Part shown: in pieces, positions 53,173 to 61,804 of the stretch
Layout: each line of letters opens with the position of its first letter
How positions within the stretch are numbered: the stretch's first letter is position 1
Assembly (NCBI GenBank): GCA_023420085.1
Contig: JAEZWQ010000036.1
Span: forward strand, 105,050-169,049
DNA: 64,000 nucleotides
Origin: Bacillota bacterium
GTDB taxonomy: Bacteria; Bacillota; Clostridia; Lachnospirales; Lachnospiraceae
Direction of reading: 5' to 3'
Program-made: the position numbers and the translations under genes
Notes under the pieces: generated by a model
Told to the model about the DNA's origin: nothing
What the model saw: only the letters and a program-made list of their open reading frames with translations
Databases searched by the model: none

Positions 53173-53310
53173 TAACATGTATAAGCCAATATTATTAAAC
53201 AAAAGGAAATAATGTACTATAGAAAACAAATTAGTTTAAATATTTAATGAAATTATGCAAAAAGACTATTTATGCAGTATAATATAATAAAATACGTTCA
53301 TACAAGGAGG
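53167..53310. repeat. 144-bp direct repeat, right copy (degV leader)
   Basis: This is the counterpart of 49835-49978, four mismatches, no gaps. It ends at the AGGAGG that serves degV, whose ATG is at 53314. TATAAT at 53278-53283 is the likely -10 box; the -35 region is poor. Recombination between the two copies would remove the cassette and restore an ordinary HAD-degV intergenic region. Confidence 0.92.
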
Positions 53311-53313
53311 GTT

Positions 53314-54186
53314 ATGCGAGATTACATTATAACTACTGATAGTACGGCAGATTTACCATTAGAATACATAGATAAAAACAATGTTAAATATTTAGGTCTT
53401 AATTACCGTTTAGATGACAAAGAATATAGCTTTAGAGATAGTATTAGTCTTAAAGAATATTATAATAAAATGAGAGATGGCGCAAAAACAACAACGATGC
53501 AAGCAAATATTGCTGAAACTAGAGAATTGTTTGAGAGTATTATAAAAGATGGGAAAGATATTTTGCATATTTCATTTTCATCAGAACTTAGTGGTTCTTT
53601 TAATACAGAAAGCATTGTAGCTAATGAGCTTATGGATGAATATCCAGATGCAAATATATGTATAATAGATAGCAAGGCTGCTTCTGGTGGACAAGGGATA
53701 GCTGTCAGGCACGCAGTTATATGTAAAGAAAAAGGATGTACCCTAGATGAAGCTAAAAACTATTTAAATGATTTAATACCTAGAATAACGCACTATTTCA
53801 CAGTTGAAGACATGGTATATCTTTATCGTGGAGGAAGAGTTTCAAAAACTAAGGCATTTATCGCAAATGTTGTAAATATAAAACCAATATTACATTGTAA
53901 TGAAGAAGGCAAATTGGTACCGGTTACAACTGCTAGAGGAAGAAAAAAATCAATTAAAGAAATTTGTAAATTAATGAAAGCAAATCTTTCTGAAAATCAT
54001 AAAGATGATAATCCTTTTATTGTTATTTGTGATGCTGATGCAAGAGATGAAGCTATGGAACTAGGAAGATATATAGCTGAAGAAACTGGAATTAAAGATA
54101 TAATTTACAATGAAATAGGGCCAACTATCGGTGCGCATAGTGGACCAGGAACAATTGCCCTATTCTATGTAGGAAGGAATAGATAA
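53314..54186 (+). CDS. DegV family fatty-acid-binding protein
   Basis: The 290-residue product starts RDYIITTDSTADLPLEYID and has the lipid-pocket signature HISFSSELSGSFNTE, DSKAASGGQG and a C-terminal IGPTIGAHSGPGTIALFY. DegV/FakB proteins bind fatty acids for a kinase that feeds phospholipid synthesis; no fakA kinase is adjacent. The start is ATG 53314 behind AAGGAGGG inside the repeat. The in-frame ATG at 53272 lies before that site. It heads the operon through at least the SPFH cluster. Confidence 0.9.
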   Translation: MRDYIITTDSTADLPLEYIDKNNVKYLGLNYRLDDKEYSFRDSISLKEYYNKMRDGAKTTTMQANIAETRELFESIIKDGKDILHISFSSELSGSFNTESIVANELMDEYPDANICIIDSKAASGGQGIAVRHAVICKEKGCTLDEAKNYLNDLIPRITHYFTVEDMVYLYRGGRVSKTKAFIANVVNIKPILHCNEEGKLVPVTTARGRKKSIKEICKLMKANLSENHKDDNPFIVICDADARDEAMELGRYIAEETGIKDIIYNEIGPTIGAHSGPGTIALFYVGRNR

Positions 54187-54599
54187 TGGATGATTGCATA
54201 TTTTGTAAAATAATAAATGATGAAATACCATCTTTTACATTATATGAAGATGATATAGCTAAGGTGATTTTAGATAGATTTCCAAGTAATATTGGGCATG
54301 CATTAGTTATATCAAAAAAACATTATAGAAATATAATTGATGTGGATGAAGAAACCTATGCCCATATGATGAAATTAGCAAGCAGATATGCAAAGGCATT
54401 ATACAATGAATGCGAAGGTATTAATATATTACAAAACAATGAAGAAGTATCAGGACAAACGGTTTTTCACTTACATATACATATTATTCCACGATATAAA
54501 AATGATAGCGTAAAAATATTATGGGAAAATAAAGACCCATCATTGGAAGAGTTTGAAGGCATAAAAAATAGATTTAGTAAGGAGACTATATGGGATTAA
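54186..54599 (+). CDS. HIT family nucleotide hydrolase
   Basis: The 137-residue histidine-triad protein has the zinc-finger-like start CIFCKIINDEIPS and the catalytic HLHIHIIPRY with His95, 97 and 99. The family hydrolyses adenosine phosphoramidates or dinucleotide polyphosphates. Its ATG overlaps the degV stop, and its last bases contain the start of the next gene. Confidence 0.92.
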   Translation: MDDCIFCKIINDEIPSFTLYEDDIAKVILDRFPSNIGHALVISKKHYRNIIDVDEETYAHMMKLASRYAKALYNECEGINILQNNEEVSGQTVFHLHIHIIPRYKNDSVKILWENKDPSLEEFEGIKNRFSKETIWD

Positions 54600-55783
54600 T
54601 TAAAGCAGCTTTTAATAGCGCTAGGAGAACATTAGGAGATCAATGGGCTGAGTTTATGGTACTACCACCACAGCCTGCCAATGTACTACTTGCAAAGGGA
54701 ATGATAAAATCTGATGATCCAAATGGAACTCGCTCAAGAGGAAGTGATAAAGGATCAGGTGCAATTAGTGATGGTACTAGAGTATCTGTACCAGAGGGAT
54801 ATGCATTTTTAGTTACTGAAAATGGAAAAATAAAGGATATAGTATTTGAACCAGGTGAATATACTTGGGATACAGGAACTGCACCATCAGTTTTCTCAAA
54901 TCAAGGAGTTGGAAAGGGAATTATTGAAGCTTTCAAACAGTTTGGAGAGAGAATAAAATTTGGTGGACAATTTGCTAATGAACAGTATGGTGTATATGTA
55001 CGTTTGACAGAAATTATGAATAATAAATTTGGGACACCAACCCAAATGGCTTATAATGATGCAAGATATGGAAATATTTATATTAGAAGTTTTGGTAGAT
55101 ATAGTTTTAGAATATCGAATCCAATTGTCTTAATTGCAAATGTTACTGGGCTAACATTTAGCGAAAATCTAACGGTTGATGAGGTTTTTGATGATCAGTT
55201 AAAAGCTGAGTTCATAATGAACCTTGTTAGTGGAATGTCTACAGTAGGTAGAGAAAATAATTATCCATTTGATATGTTTTTATCTAAGAGTAAAGATATC
55301 TCAAATGAATTGTCAAATGTTCTAACTGAAGAATGGAGTAAAAATAGAGGTATTACAATAGTCTCTGTTGCCATTGAAGGAATAGAACCTGACGAAGAGA
55401 GCAAGGAATACATTAGAGAAGTTGATAAATCTGTTAAGGTTGGAACAAATCAAGGATATGTAACGATGAAACAACTTGAGGCTATGAATAAATTAGCAGA
55501 AAACCAAGGAGGAGGAGTACCAAACATGTTTATGGGTATGGGAATGGGGAATGCCTTTGGACAGACTATGCAAAACATGGGAAATACAAATCCTGGCTAT
55601 ACAACAGGTTATGCAAACGAGCAGAATAATCAACAAAATAATAATCAGGCAAGTAGTAATACCGAAAGTACAGATGACGGAAATAATACAAATAAAACGA
55701 AACCAAAGTTTTGTTCAGAATGTGGTACCAAATTGAATGGAACAGAAAAATTCTGTCCTAATTGTGGAAAGGATTTGAGATGA
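54590..55783 (+). CDS. SPFH-domain protein (YdjI-like) with C-terminal zinc ribbon
   Basis: The 397-residue product starts with the conserved DQWAEFMVLPPQ...NVLLAKG and a band-7/SPFH-type core. A Gly/Met/Asn-rich low-complexity linker (about 300-370) follows, and the protein ends in a zinc ribbon with two CxxC pairs (CSECG, CPNCG). B. subtilis YdjI, which resembles it, acts with membrane-stress proteins. It overlaps the HIT and NfeD genes, so it is cotranslated with a classical SPFH/NfeD pair. Confidence 0.85.
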   Translation: MGLIKAAFNSARRTLGDQWAEFMVLPPQPANVLLAKGMIKSDDPNGTRSRGSDKGSGAISDGTRVSVPEGYAFLVTENGKIKDIVFEPGEYTWDTGTAPSVFSNQGVGKGIIEAFKQFGERIKFGGQFANEQYGVYVRLTEIMNNKFGTPTQMAYNDARYGNIYIRSFGRYSFRISNPIVLIANVTGLTFSENLTVDEVFDDQLKAEFIMNLVSGMSTVGRENNYPFDMFLSKSKDISNELSNVLTEEWSKNRGITIVSVAIEGIEPDEESKEYIREVDKSVKVGTNQGYVTMKQLEAMNKLAENQGGGVPNMFMGMGMGNAFGQTMQNMGNTNPGYTTGYANEQNNQQNNNQASSNTESTDDGNNTNKTKPKFCSECGTKLNGTEKFCPNCGKDLR

Positions 55784-56190
55784 TATTTTGGGTGATATTA
55801 TTAGTTGTATTGGTAATAATTGAGATAATTACACCTTTAGAACTAGTAACTATATGGTTCATGCCAGCAGTTGTAGTAAGCTTTATATTAAGCATGCTAA
55901 ATGTATCTAATACGATTATAATAATTGTATTCTTAATAATGAGTATAGTAGGCTTAATATGTATGTTTTTATCGTTTAGAAAAAGACAGAGCGATAAAGA
56001 TCTTATTAATAAGAAGTATGAAGGCGAATTTTATATTGATTCGATTTCTTCAAATGGAAAAGCTAGAATAAAAGTTGCAGATGTATATCATTTTGCTTTA
56101 GAGGAAAAAGGTAAAGAATTAAGAGTTGGTGACAAGGTAGAAGCTGTAAGACTCGAAGGGAATAAGATAGTTGTAAGAAAGGAAAAGTAA
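55780..56190 (+). CDS. NfeD family membrane protein
   Basis: The 136-residue product has two or three membrane helices (about 3-75) and a C-terminal OB-fold (GKARIKVADVYHFALEEKGKELRVGDKVEAVRLEGN). This is the short NfeD type that pairs with flotillin/stomatin proteins. ATG 55780 overlaps the upstream stop (ATGA) and has AAAGGA. It is followed at once by the SPFH protein it probably binds. Confidence 0.9.
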   Translation: MIFWVILLVVLVIIEIITPLELVTIWFMPAVVVSFILSMLNVSNTIIIIVFLIMSIVGLICMFLSFRKRQSDKDLINKKYEGEFYIDSISSNGKARIKVADVYHFALEEKGKELRVGDKVEAVRLEGNKIVVRKEK

Positions 56191-56192
56191 AC

Positions 56193-57260
56193 ATGGAATT
56201 TTTAAAGGATATATTGGGAGGAGTTTCAAAATTACCAATAACAATAATAGTAATAATTATTGTACTTGTAGCAATAATAGCATCTTTAGTAAAAATAGTG
56301 CCTGAGTCTAATAACTATGTTATTGAGAAACTTGGTGTATATTCTGCGACTTGGTCATCAGGGCTACATTTTAAAAAGCCTTTCATTGAAAGGATTGCGA
56401 AAATAGTCACATTGAAGGAACAAGTTGTAGATTTTGATCCACAAAGTGTTATTACTAAGGATAATGTTACGATAAATATAGATACAATAGTATTTTTCCA
56501 GATAACAGATCCAAAACTTTATACGTATGGAGTATCATATCCTGTACAAGCAATTGAAAATCTTGCAGCTACTACTTTGAGAAATATCGTTGGTGATCTA
56601 GAACTGGATCAGACACTAACATCAAGAGAACTAATAAATTCAAAAATGCAAAATACTTTGGATGAAGCTACCGACCAATGGGGAATAAAAGTAAATAGAG
56701 TGGAATTAAAAAGTATAACGCCACCACCTTCAATCATGCAAGCAATGGAACTTCAAATGAAAGCAGAACGTGATAAGAGAGCAAAAATTCTTAATGCATC
56801 TGCAATAAAAGAAGCATCAATATTAAAGGCAGAAGGTGAAAAGCAAGCGTTAATCCTTGAAGCAGAAGCCAAGAAAGAAACCACAATTCTTAATGCAGAA
56901 GCAATGAAAGCCAAAAAGGAAATCGAGGCTCAAGGTGAGGCTAATGCAATATTACTTGTACAAGAAGCAACAGCACAAGGGCTTGAAAAAATTAAAAATA
57001 TAAATATAGATGAGGCTGTACTTAAGTTCTCGTCTCTTAAATCTCTTGAAAAAGTAGCTGATGGTAAATCTACAAAAATTATTATACCAAGCGATCTAAA
57101 GAACTTAGCTTCTACTTTTGTTGGAGTTGCAGAAACTATTAAAGGGTTGCCAGAAAATGATAAAAAGCCTAATGACAATTTACCTAAAAATGTGGAAATA
57201 GAAAAGGCTAAGATAGATCATTTAGAAGTTAGAGAAAAAGAGGAAAAAGAGGTTTTATAA
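56193..57260 (+). CDS. Stomatin/QmcA-like SPFH protein
   Basis: The 355-residue product has an N-terminal membrane segment (about 14-34), the SPFH domain (VPESNNYVIEKLGVYSATWSSGLH through the IVGDLELDQTLTSRE block), a long Ala/Glu/Lys coiled coil and a charged tail. The fold assembles ring-shaped membrane microdomains, often with NfeD or FtsH. This is the second SPFH-type gene within 3 kb. Confidence 0.92.
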   Translation: MEFLKDILGGVSKLPITIIVIIIVLVAIIASLVKIVPESNNYVIEKLGVYSATWSSGLHFKKPFIERIAKIVTLKEQVVDFDPQSVITKDNVTINIDTIVFFQITDPKLYTYGVSYPVQAIENLAATTLRNIVGDLELDQTLTSRELINSKMQNTLDEATDQWGIKVNRVELKSITPPPSIMQAMELQMKAERDKRAKILNASAIKEASILKAEGEKQALILEAEAKKETTILNAEAMKAKKEIEAQGEANAILLVQEATAQGLEKIKNINIDEAVLKFSSLKSLEKVADGKSTKIIIPSDLKNLASTFVGVAETIKGLPENDKKPNDNLPKNVEIEKAKIDHLEVREKEEKEVL

Positions 57261-57261
57261 A

Positions 57262-57699
57262 ATGTGGCTAGGGGATTTTTATATAAAACCCTTGCATCTT
57301 CTATTAATTATTGCCGCAGTCATTTTGATTGCGGTGATATTTATTGTTAAAAAGTTAATAGCTGTAATTATAACATTTGTTATACTTGGGATATGTGTAT
57401 TAGGCGGGAATAAGCTTATGATAAAGAATCAGGCTGAAAATATAGCAAATTACTTAGATGCAGGGAAAGATTTAGCAGGAATAGGTATAAATAAAATAAA
57501 ATCACTAATAAGTAAGGAAGATTTAAGTATAAAAGATAATGAAGTTAAAGTTAAGCTTGATGGGGAGTGGCTTAATTTAGATAAGATAAGGGAAAATATT
57601 ATAATTGAAGGTGAAGAAGTATTTGTTAAACTAGGAGATAAGAAAATAAAAGTAGAAACAGATTCACTAAAGAAATTATTGGGAGAAATTGCTAGATGA
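57262..57699 (+). CDS. Membrane protein of unknown function in the SPFH cluster
   Basis: The 145-residue product has two hydrophobic helices at about 11-30 and 33-50, followed by a soluble lysine-rich beta region (VKLDGEWLNLDKIRENIIIEGEEVFVKLGDKK). It lies one base after the SPFH gene and overlaps miaB by 4 bp. I recognise no family; membership in the SPFH/NfeD cluster suggests an envelope role. Confidence 0.65.
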   Translation: MWLGDFYIKPLHLLLIIAAVILIAVIFIVKKLIAVIITFVILGICVLGGNKLMIKNQAENIANYLDAGKDLAGIGINKIKSLISKEDLSIKDNEVKVKLDGEWLNLDKIRENIIIEGEEVFVKLGDKKIKVETDSLKKLLGEIAR

Positions 57700-59171
57700 A
57701 GATAAAAAATGCTATAGATTTCAATGTAGACTTTAAATCTATTCTTGATAATATAGATACTAGTCTTGACGTTCCGAGTGAGGAGCCGAAAAGACAATAT
57801 TGGTTTATAAAAAAGGCTTCAGAGGTTGTTGCAAATCTCAAAAAGGAATTAAATAGGGATTTAACGGCGTGTATTACAACTTTTGGTTGCCAAATGAATG
57901 AGAGAGATTCAGAAAAATTAACAGCAATATTAAAGCTAGTGGGATACAATATTGTAGATACCGAAGAAGCTGATTTTGTTATATTTAATACTTGTACAGT
58001 AAGAGAAAATGCAAACTTAAAAGTTTATGGACACTTAGGTAGAATACAGCATAATAAGAAAAAAAATCCAAATCTAAAGGTAGGATTATGCGGCTGTATG
58101 ATGCAAGAAGATGTGGTAGTAGAGAATATAAAAAAGAATTATAAATTTGTTGATCTTATATTTGGAACACATAATATATATAAATTTGCAGAGTTACTTT
58201 ACACCACTCTTACAAACAGAGGAATGATAATAGATATTTGGAAAGGTACAAATGAAATAATTGAAGACATTCCTTCTGACAGAAAATATCCATTCAAAGC
58301 TGGTATAAATATTATGTTTGGATGTGATAATTATTGTAGTTATTGCATAGTTCCATATGTTAGAGGAAAAGAAAGAAGTAGAGCTTGTGAAGACATTATT
58401 AGCGAAATAAAACAGCTAGTAAATACAGGTGTGAAAGAAATAATGCTTCTGGGACAAAATGTAAATTCCTACGGTAGAAAAAGCAAAGATGAAGTTAATT
58501 TTGCAGGACTTTTAAGGGAAGTTGAAAAAATTGACGGACTTGAAAGAATTAGATTTATGACACCACATCCTAAAGACTTTGATGATGAAGTTATTGAAGT
58601 TATGAAGGATTCGAAAAAAATATGTAAACAATTACATATGCCTCTTCAATCTGGAAGTAACAATATTCTAAAAGCGATGAGAAGAAGATATACAAAAGAA
58701 TCATACTTAGCATTGATAGATAAGATAAAAAAAGCAATACCAGATATTGCAATATCAACAGATATAATTGTAGGATTTCCAGGCGAAACTGAGGAAGACT
58801 TTCAAGATACACTTGATGTAGTTAGAAAGGTAGAATACTTAGCTGCCTTTACATTTATATACTCTAAGAGGACAGGTACACCTGCAGCGAGTCTTGAAAA
58901 TCAAATTCCAAAAGACGTTGTAAATGATAGATATAAAAGGCTTCATGACCTTGTTCGTGAAATTTCAGCAAAAAAGGTAAAAGAGAACGAGGGAAAGACC
59001 ATGAAGGTATTAGTGGAAGAAATTAAAGAAGATGATAAACTGAATCTAAGTGGAAGACTTAGTGATAATAGTATAGTTCATTTTGCAGGTGGAGAAAGAC
59101 TAGTTGGGGAAATAGTTGATGTAAAATTAAGTGAAGCTTGTGGTTTTTATTATAAGGGTGAACTTATATAG
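57696..59171 (+). CDS. miaB: tRNA 2-methylthiotransferase MiaB
   Basis: The 491-residue radical-SAM enzyme adds methylthio to i6A37 of tRNAs. The N-terminal domain has the three cluster cysteines (FGCQMNERD, FNTCTVREN, GLCGCM), then the radical-SAM motif GCDNYCSYCIVPYVRG and a C-terminal TRAM domain (VLVEEIKEDD...GRLSDN). The order miaB-mutS-mutL is common in Clostridia. It has an N-terminal extension of about 60 residues, as usual in the group. Confidence 0.94.
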   Translation: MKIKNAIDFNVDFKSILDNIDTSLDVPSEEPKRQYWFIKKASEVVANLKKELNRDLTACITTFGCQMNERDSEKLTAILKLVGYNIVDTEEADFVIFNTCTVRENANLKVYGHLGRIQHNKKKNPNLKVGLCGCMMQEDVVVENIKKNYKFVDLIFGTHNIYKFAELLYTTLTNRGMIIDIWKGTNEIIEDIPSDRKYPFKAGINIMFGCDNYCSYCIVPYVRGKERSRACEDIISEIKQLVNTGVKEIMLLGQNVNSYGRKSKDEVNFAGLLREVEKIDGLERIRFMTPHPKDFDDEVIEVMKDSKKICKQLHMPLQSGSNNILKAMRRRYTKESYLALIDKIKKAIPDIAISTDIIVGFPGETEEDFQDTLDVVRKVEYLAAFTFIYSKRTGTPAASLENQIPKDVVNDRYKRLHDLVREISAKKVKENEGKTMKVLVEEIKEDDKLNLSGRLSDNSIVHFAGGERLVGEIVDVKLSEACGFYYKGELI

Positions 59172-59209
59172 GGAAAGGATAACATGGGTTTAACTCATGA
59201 GGTTTTGAT

Positions 59210-61804
59210 ATGGCACTTACTCCGATGATGCAGCAATATTTAGATGTAAAAAAACAATATAGTGATTATATTGTTATGTTTAGATTGGGAGATTTTTATG
59301 AAATGTTTTTTGAAGATGCTATTACAGTATCGAAAGAACTTAAATTAACTTTAACAGGAAAATCATGTGGTTTAGAAGAAAGAGCGCCAATGTGTGGAGT
59401 GCCACATCATGCTGTAAATCCTTATATCACAAAACTAATAAGTCTTGGTTATAAAATAGTAATATGTGAGCAGGTAGAAGATCCTAAATTAACAAAAGGA
59501 ATAGTAAAAAGAGAAGTATCAAGGATTATAACACCGGGTACAAATCAAAATTTAGATATAGATAAAAATGATAGTAATAATTATTTATGCTCAATAGCCC
59601 AGATAGGAAATAAAATAGGAGTAGCATTTATAGATGTAACTACAGGGAAATTTTTAGTAACAGAAACTGATACATATAGAGAAGTTGAGGATGAGCTAAA
59701 TAAATATAGACCTGTTGAAATAATTTATAATATACAACTAGCTGTAGGAGGATTTCCTATAATCGATTATTGCAAAGATAGAAATATTTCTTGCTCAGAA
59801 CTTGACAGTACATATTTTGATGATGAAGAGGCTAAAAGAGAACTATGCAGACAATTTAAGATAGAATTTGTTGATGCGTTAGGCATAGATAAATTAAGTA
59901 TGCTTATAGCCGCTGGGAGTATAATAAAATATATTCATTACACACAGAAAAGTTTTTTAGGTAATATAATAGGGATTAATATCTACTCAATAAGAGCCAA
60001 TATGGTAATTGATAGTTTCACAATCAGAAATCTTGAACTTGTTGAAACTATGAGGGATGCAAAGAAACATGGATCATTATTTTGGGTTTTAGATAAGACG
60101 AATACGTCAATGGGAGCAAGATTTTTAAGAAATGAAATTTTGGCTCCATCATTAGATAAGGCACTCATACTAAAAAGGTACGATAGTATTGATGAATTAA
60201 ATGAAGACGTTATAAAAAGGGATGATGTAAGAGAAATATTATCTAATATATATGATCTTGAAAGACTTATTGCAAAAATTTCTACAGGTAGTATAAACCC
60301 TAGGGATATGTTAGCACTTAGCCAATCACTTCAAAAAATTGAACCTCTTAAAAATACTATTTCTGGTTATAAATCAAAATATATAAAAGATATAAATAAA
60401 AATATTGATTTACTTAATGACCTATCTGAAATACTTATAAATGCAATTGACGAAGAAGCACCTATATCTATTAGAGAAGGAAGAGTTATCAAGCATGGCT
60501 ATAATAAAGAAATTGATGAACTAAGGCTTGCCATGAATAATGGTAAAGACTGGATATTAGATATAGAAAAAGAGGAAAAAGAACGAACAGGAATAAAAAA
60601 TTTACGGATTAAATATAGTAAAAACTTTGGATATTGTATAGAAATAAATAAGTCATTTGCAGAACAAGTTCCACAAGAGTATGTTAGAAGACAAACACTT
60701 ACAAATGCTGAAAGATATACGTTTGAAAAGCTAAAGGAAATAGAAGAAAAAATAATTGGTGCAGAAGATAAATTATATAGATTAGAACTAGAGATATTTG
60801 AAGATATAAAATCAACTATGATGCTAAATGTTGAAAGGATACTTAATACTGCAAAACACATTGCAGAATTAGATTTTATTATATCTCTTTCATACATAGC
60901 AACTACCAATAATTATAAAAGACCTCAGATAGTTAATGACGGAAGCATAGAGATAAAGGGTGGAAGACATCCAGTTATTGAAAAAATAATAGGTAATGAT
61001 AAATTTATAGAAAACGATCTTTACCTAAATATGAAAAATGAAAGATTTGCAATAATCACTGGACCAAATATGTCTGGAAAATCTACATATATGCGACAGA
61101 CTGCAATAATAGTACTACTTGCGCAAATAGGTTCTTTTGTTCCTGCTAGTGAGTGTAAACTGGATATTGTTGATAGGATATTCACTAGGGTAGGTGCATC
61201 AGATGATTTGGCATCAGGCCAAAGTACATTTATGGTAGAGATGACAGAAGTGTCAAATATTTTAAGAAATGCAACATCTAGAAGCCTGCTAATACTTGAT
61301 GAAATAGGAAGAGGAACTTCTACATTTGATGGATTAAGTCTTGCATGGTCAATAGTTGAATATATAGCTGACCCTAATATAATAGGAGCCAAAACACTAT
61401 TTGCAACACATTATCATGAATTGACGGAACTAGAAGGGAAGCTTGATAATGTAGTTAATTATTTTATTGATGTCTATGAAAAGAATGATAATGTAATATT
61501 TCTAAGAAAAATTCTTAGAGGAGGGGCTAATAAAAGCTATGGAATTCAAGTAGCAAAACTTGCAGGATTACCGGAAAAAGTCATTGAAAGAGCTAAGGAG
61601 TTAGCTAAAAGATTAGATAAAGCAGATATAGTTCAAACTATAAATAAAGATAGAAAAAATCAACAAATTTCAATATTTGAATATATAGATACAAAGCAGG
61701 AAAAAGAAGAAGATATAACAGACGAAATTAAGAAATTAAGTCTTGATGATATGTCGCCAAGAGAAGCTTTAGATTTCTTGTATGAGTTAAAGAAGAGGAT
61801 ATAA
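59210..61804 (+). CDS. mutS: DNA mismatch repair protein MutS
   Basis: The 864-residue mismatch sensor has the recognition motif Phe29-Tyr30-Glu31 in GDFYEMFFEDA, connector, lever and clamp domains. The ATPase has Walker A TGPNMSGKSTY (from about 617) and DEIGRGTSTFDG. The C-terminus ends in a helical tail SPREALDFLYELKK. It starts with GAGG nine bases upstream. Standing directly before mutL, with one-base-pair overlap (TAATG), it works with it in post-replicative repair. Confidence 0.95.
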   Translation: MALTPMMQQYLDVKKQYSDYIVMFRLGDFYEMFFEDAITVSKELKLTLTGKSCGLEERAPMCGVPHHAVNPYITKLISLGYKIVICEQVEDPKLTKGIVKREVSRIITPGTNQNLDIDKNDSNNYLCSIAQIGNKIGVAFIDVTTGKFLVTETDTYREVEDELNKYRPVEIIYNIQLAVGGFPIIDYCKDRNISCSELDSTYFDDEEAKRELCRQFKIEFVDALGIDKLSMLIAAGSIIKYIHYTQKSFLGNIIGINIYSIRANMVIDSFTIRNLELVETMRDAKKHGSLFWVLDKTNTSMGARFLRNEILAPSLDKALILKRYDSIDELNEDVIKRDDVREILSNIYDLERLIAKISTGSINPRDMLALSQSLQKIEPLKNTISGYKSKYIKDINKNIDLLNDLSEILINAIDEEAPISIREGRVIKHGYNKEIDELRLAMNNGKDWILDIEKEEKERTGIKNLRIKYSKNFGYCIEINKSFAEQVPQEYVRRQTLTNAERYTFEKLKEIEEKIIGAEDKLYRLELEIFEDIKSTMMLNVERILNTAKHIAELDFIISLSYIATTNNYKRPQIVNDGSIEIKGGRHPVIEKIIGNDKFIENDLYLNMKNERFAIITGPNMSGKSTYMRQTAIIVLLAQIGSFVPASECKLDIVDRIFTRVGASDDLASGQSTFMVEMTEVSNILRNATSRSLLILDEIGRGTSTFDGLSLAWSIVEYIADPNIIGAKTLFATHYHELTELEGKLDNVVNYFIDVYEKNDNVIFLRKILRGGANKSYGIQVAKLAGLPEKVIERAKELAKRLDKADIVQTINKDRKNQQISIFEYIDTKQEKEEDITDEIKKLSLDDMSPREALDFLYELKKRI

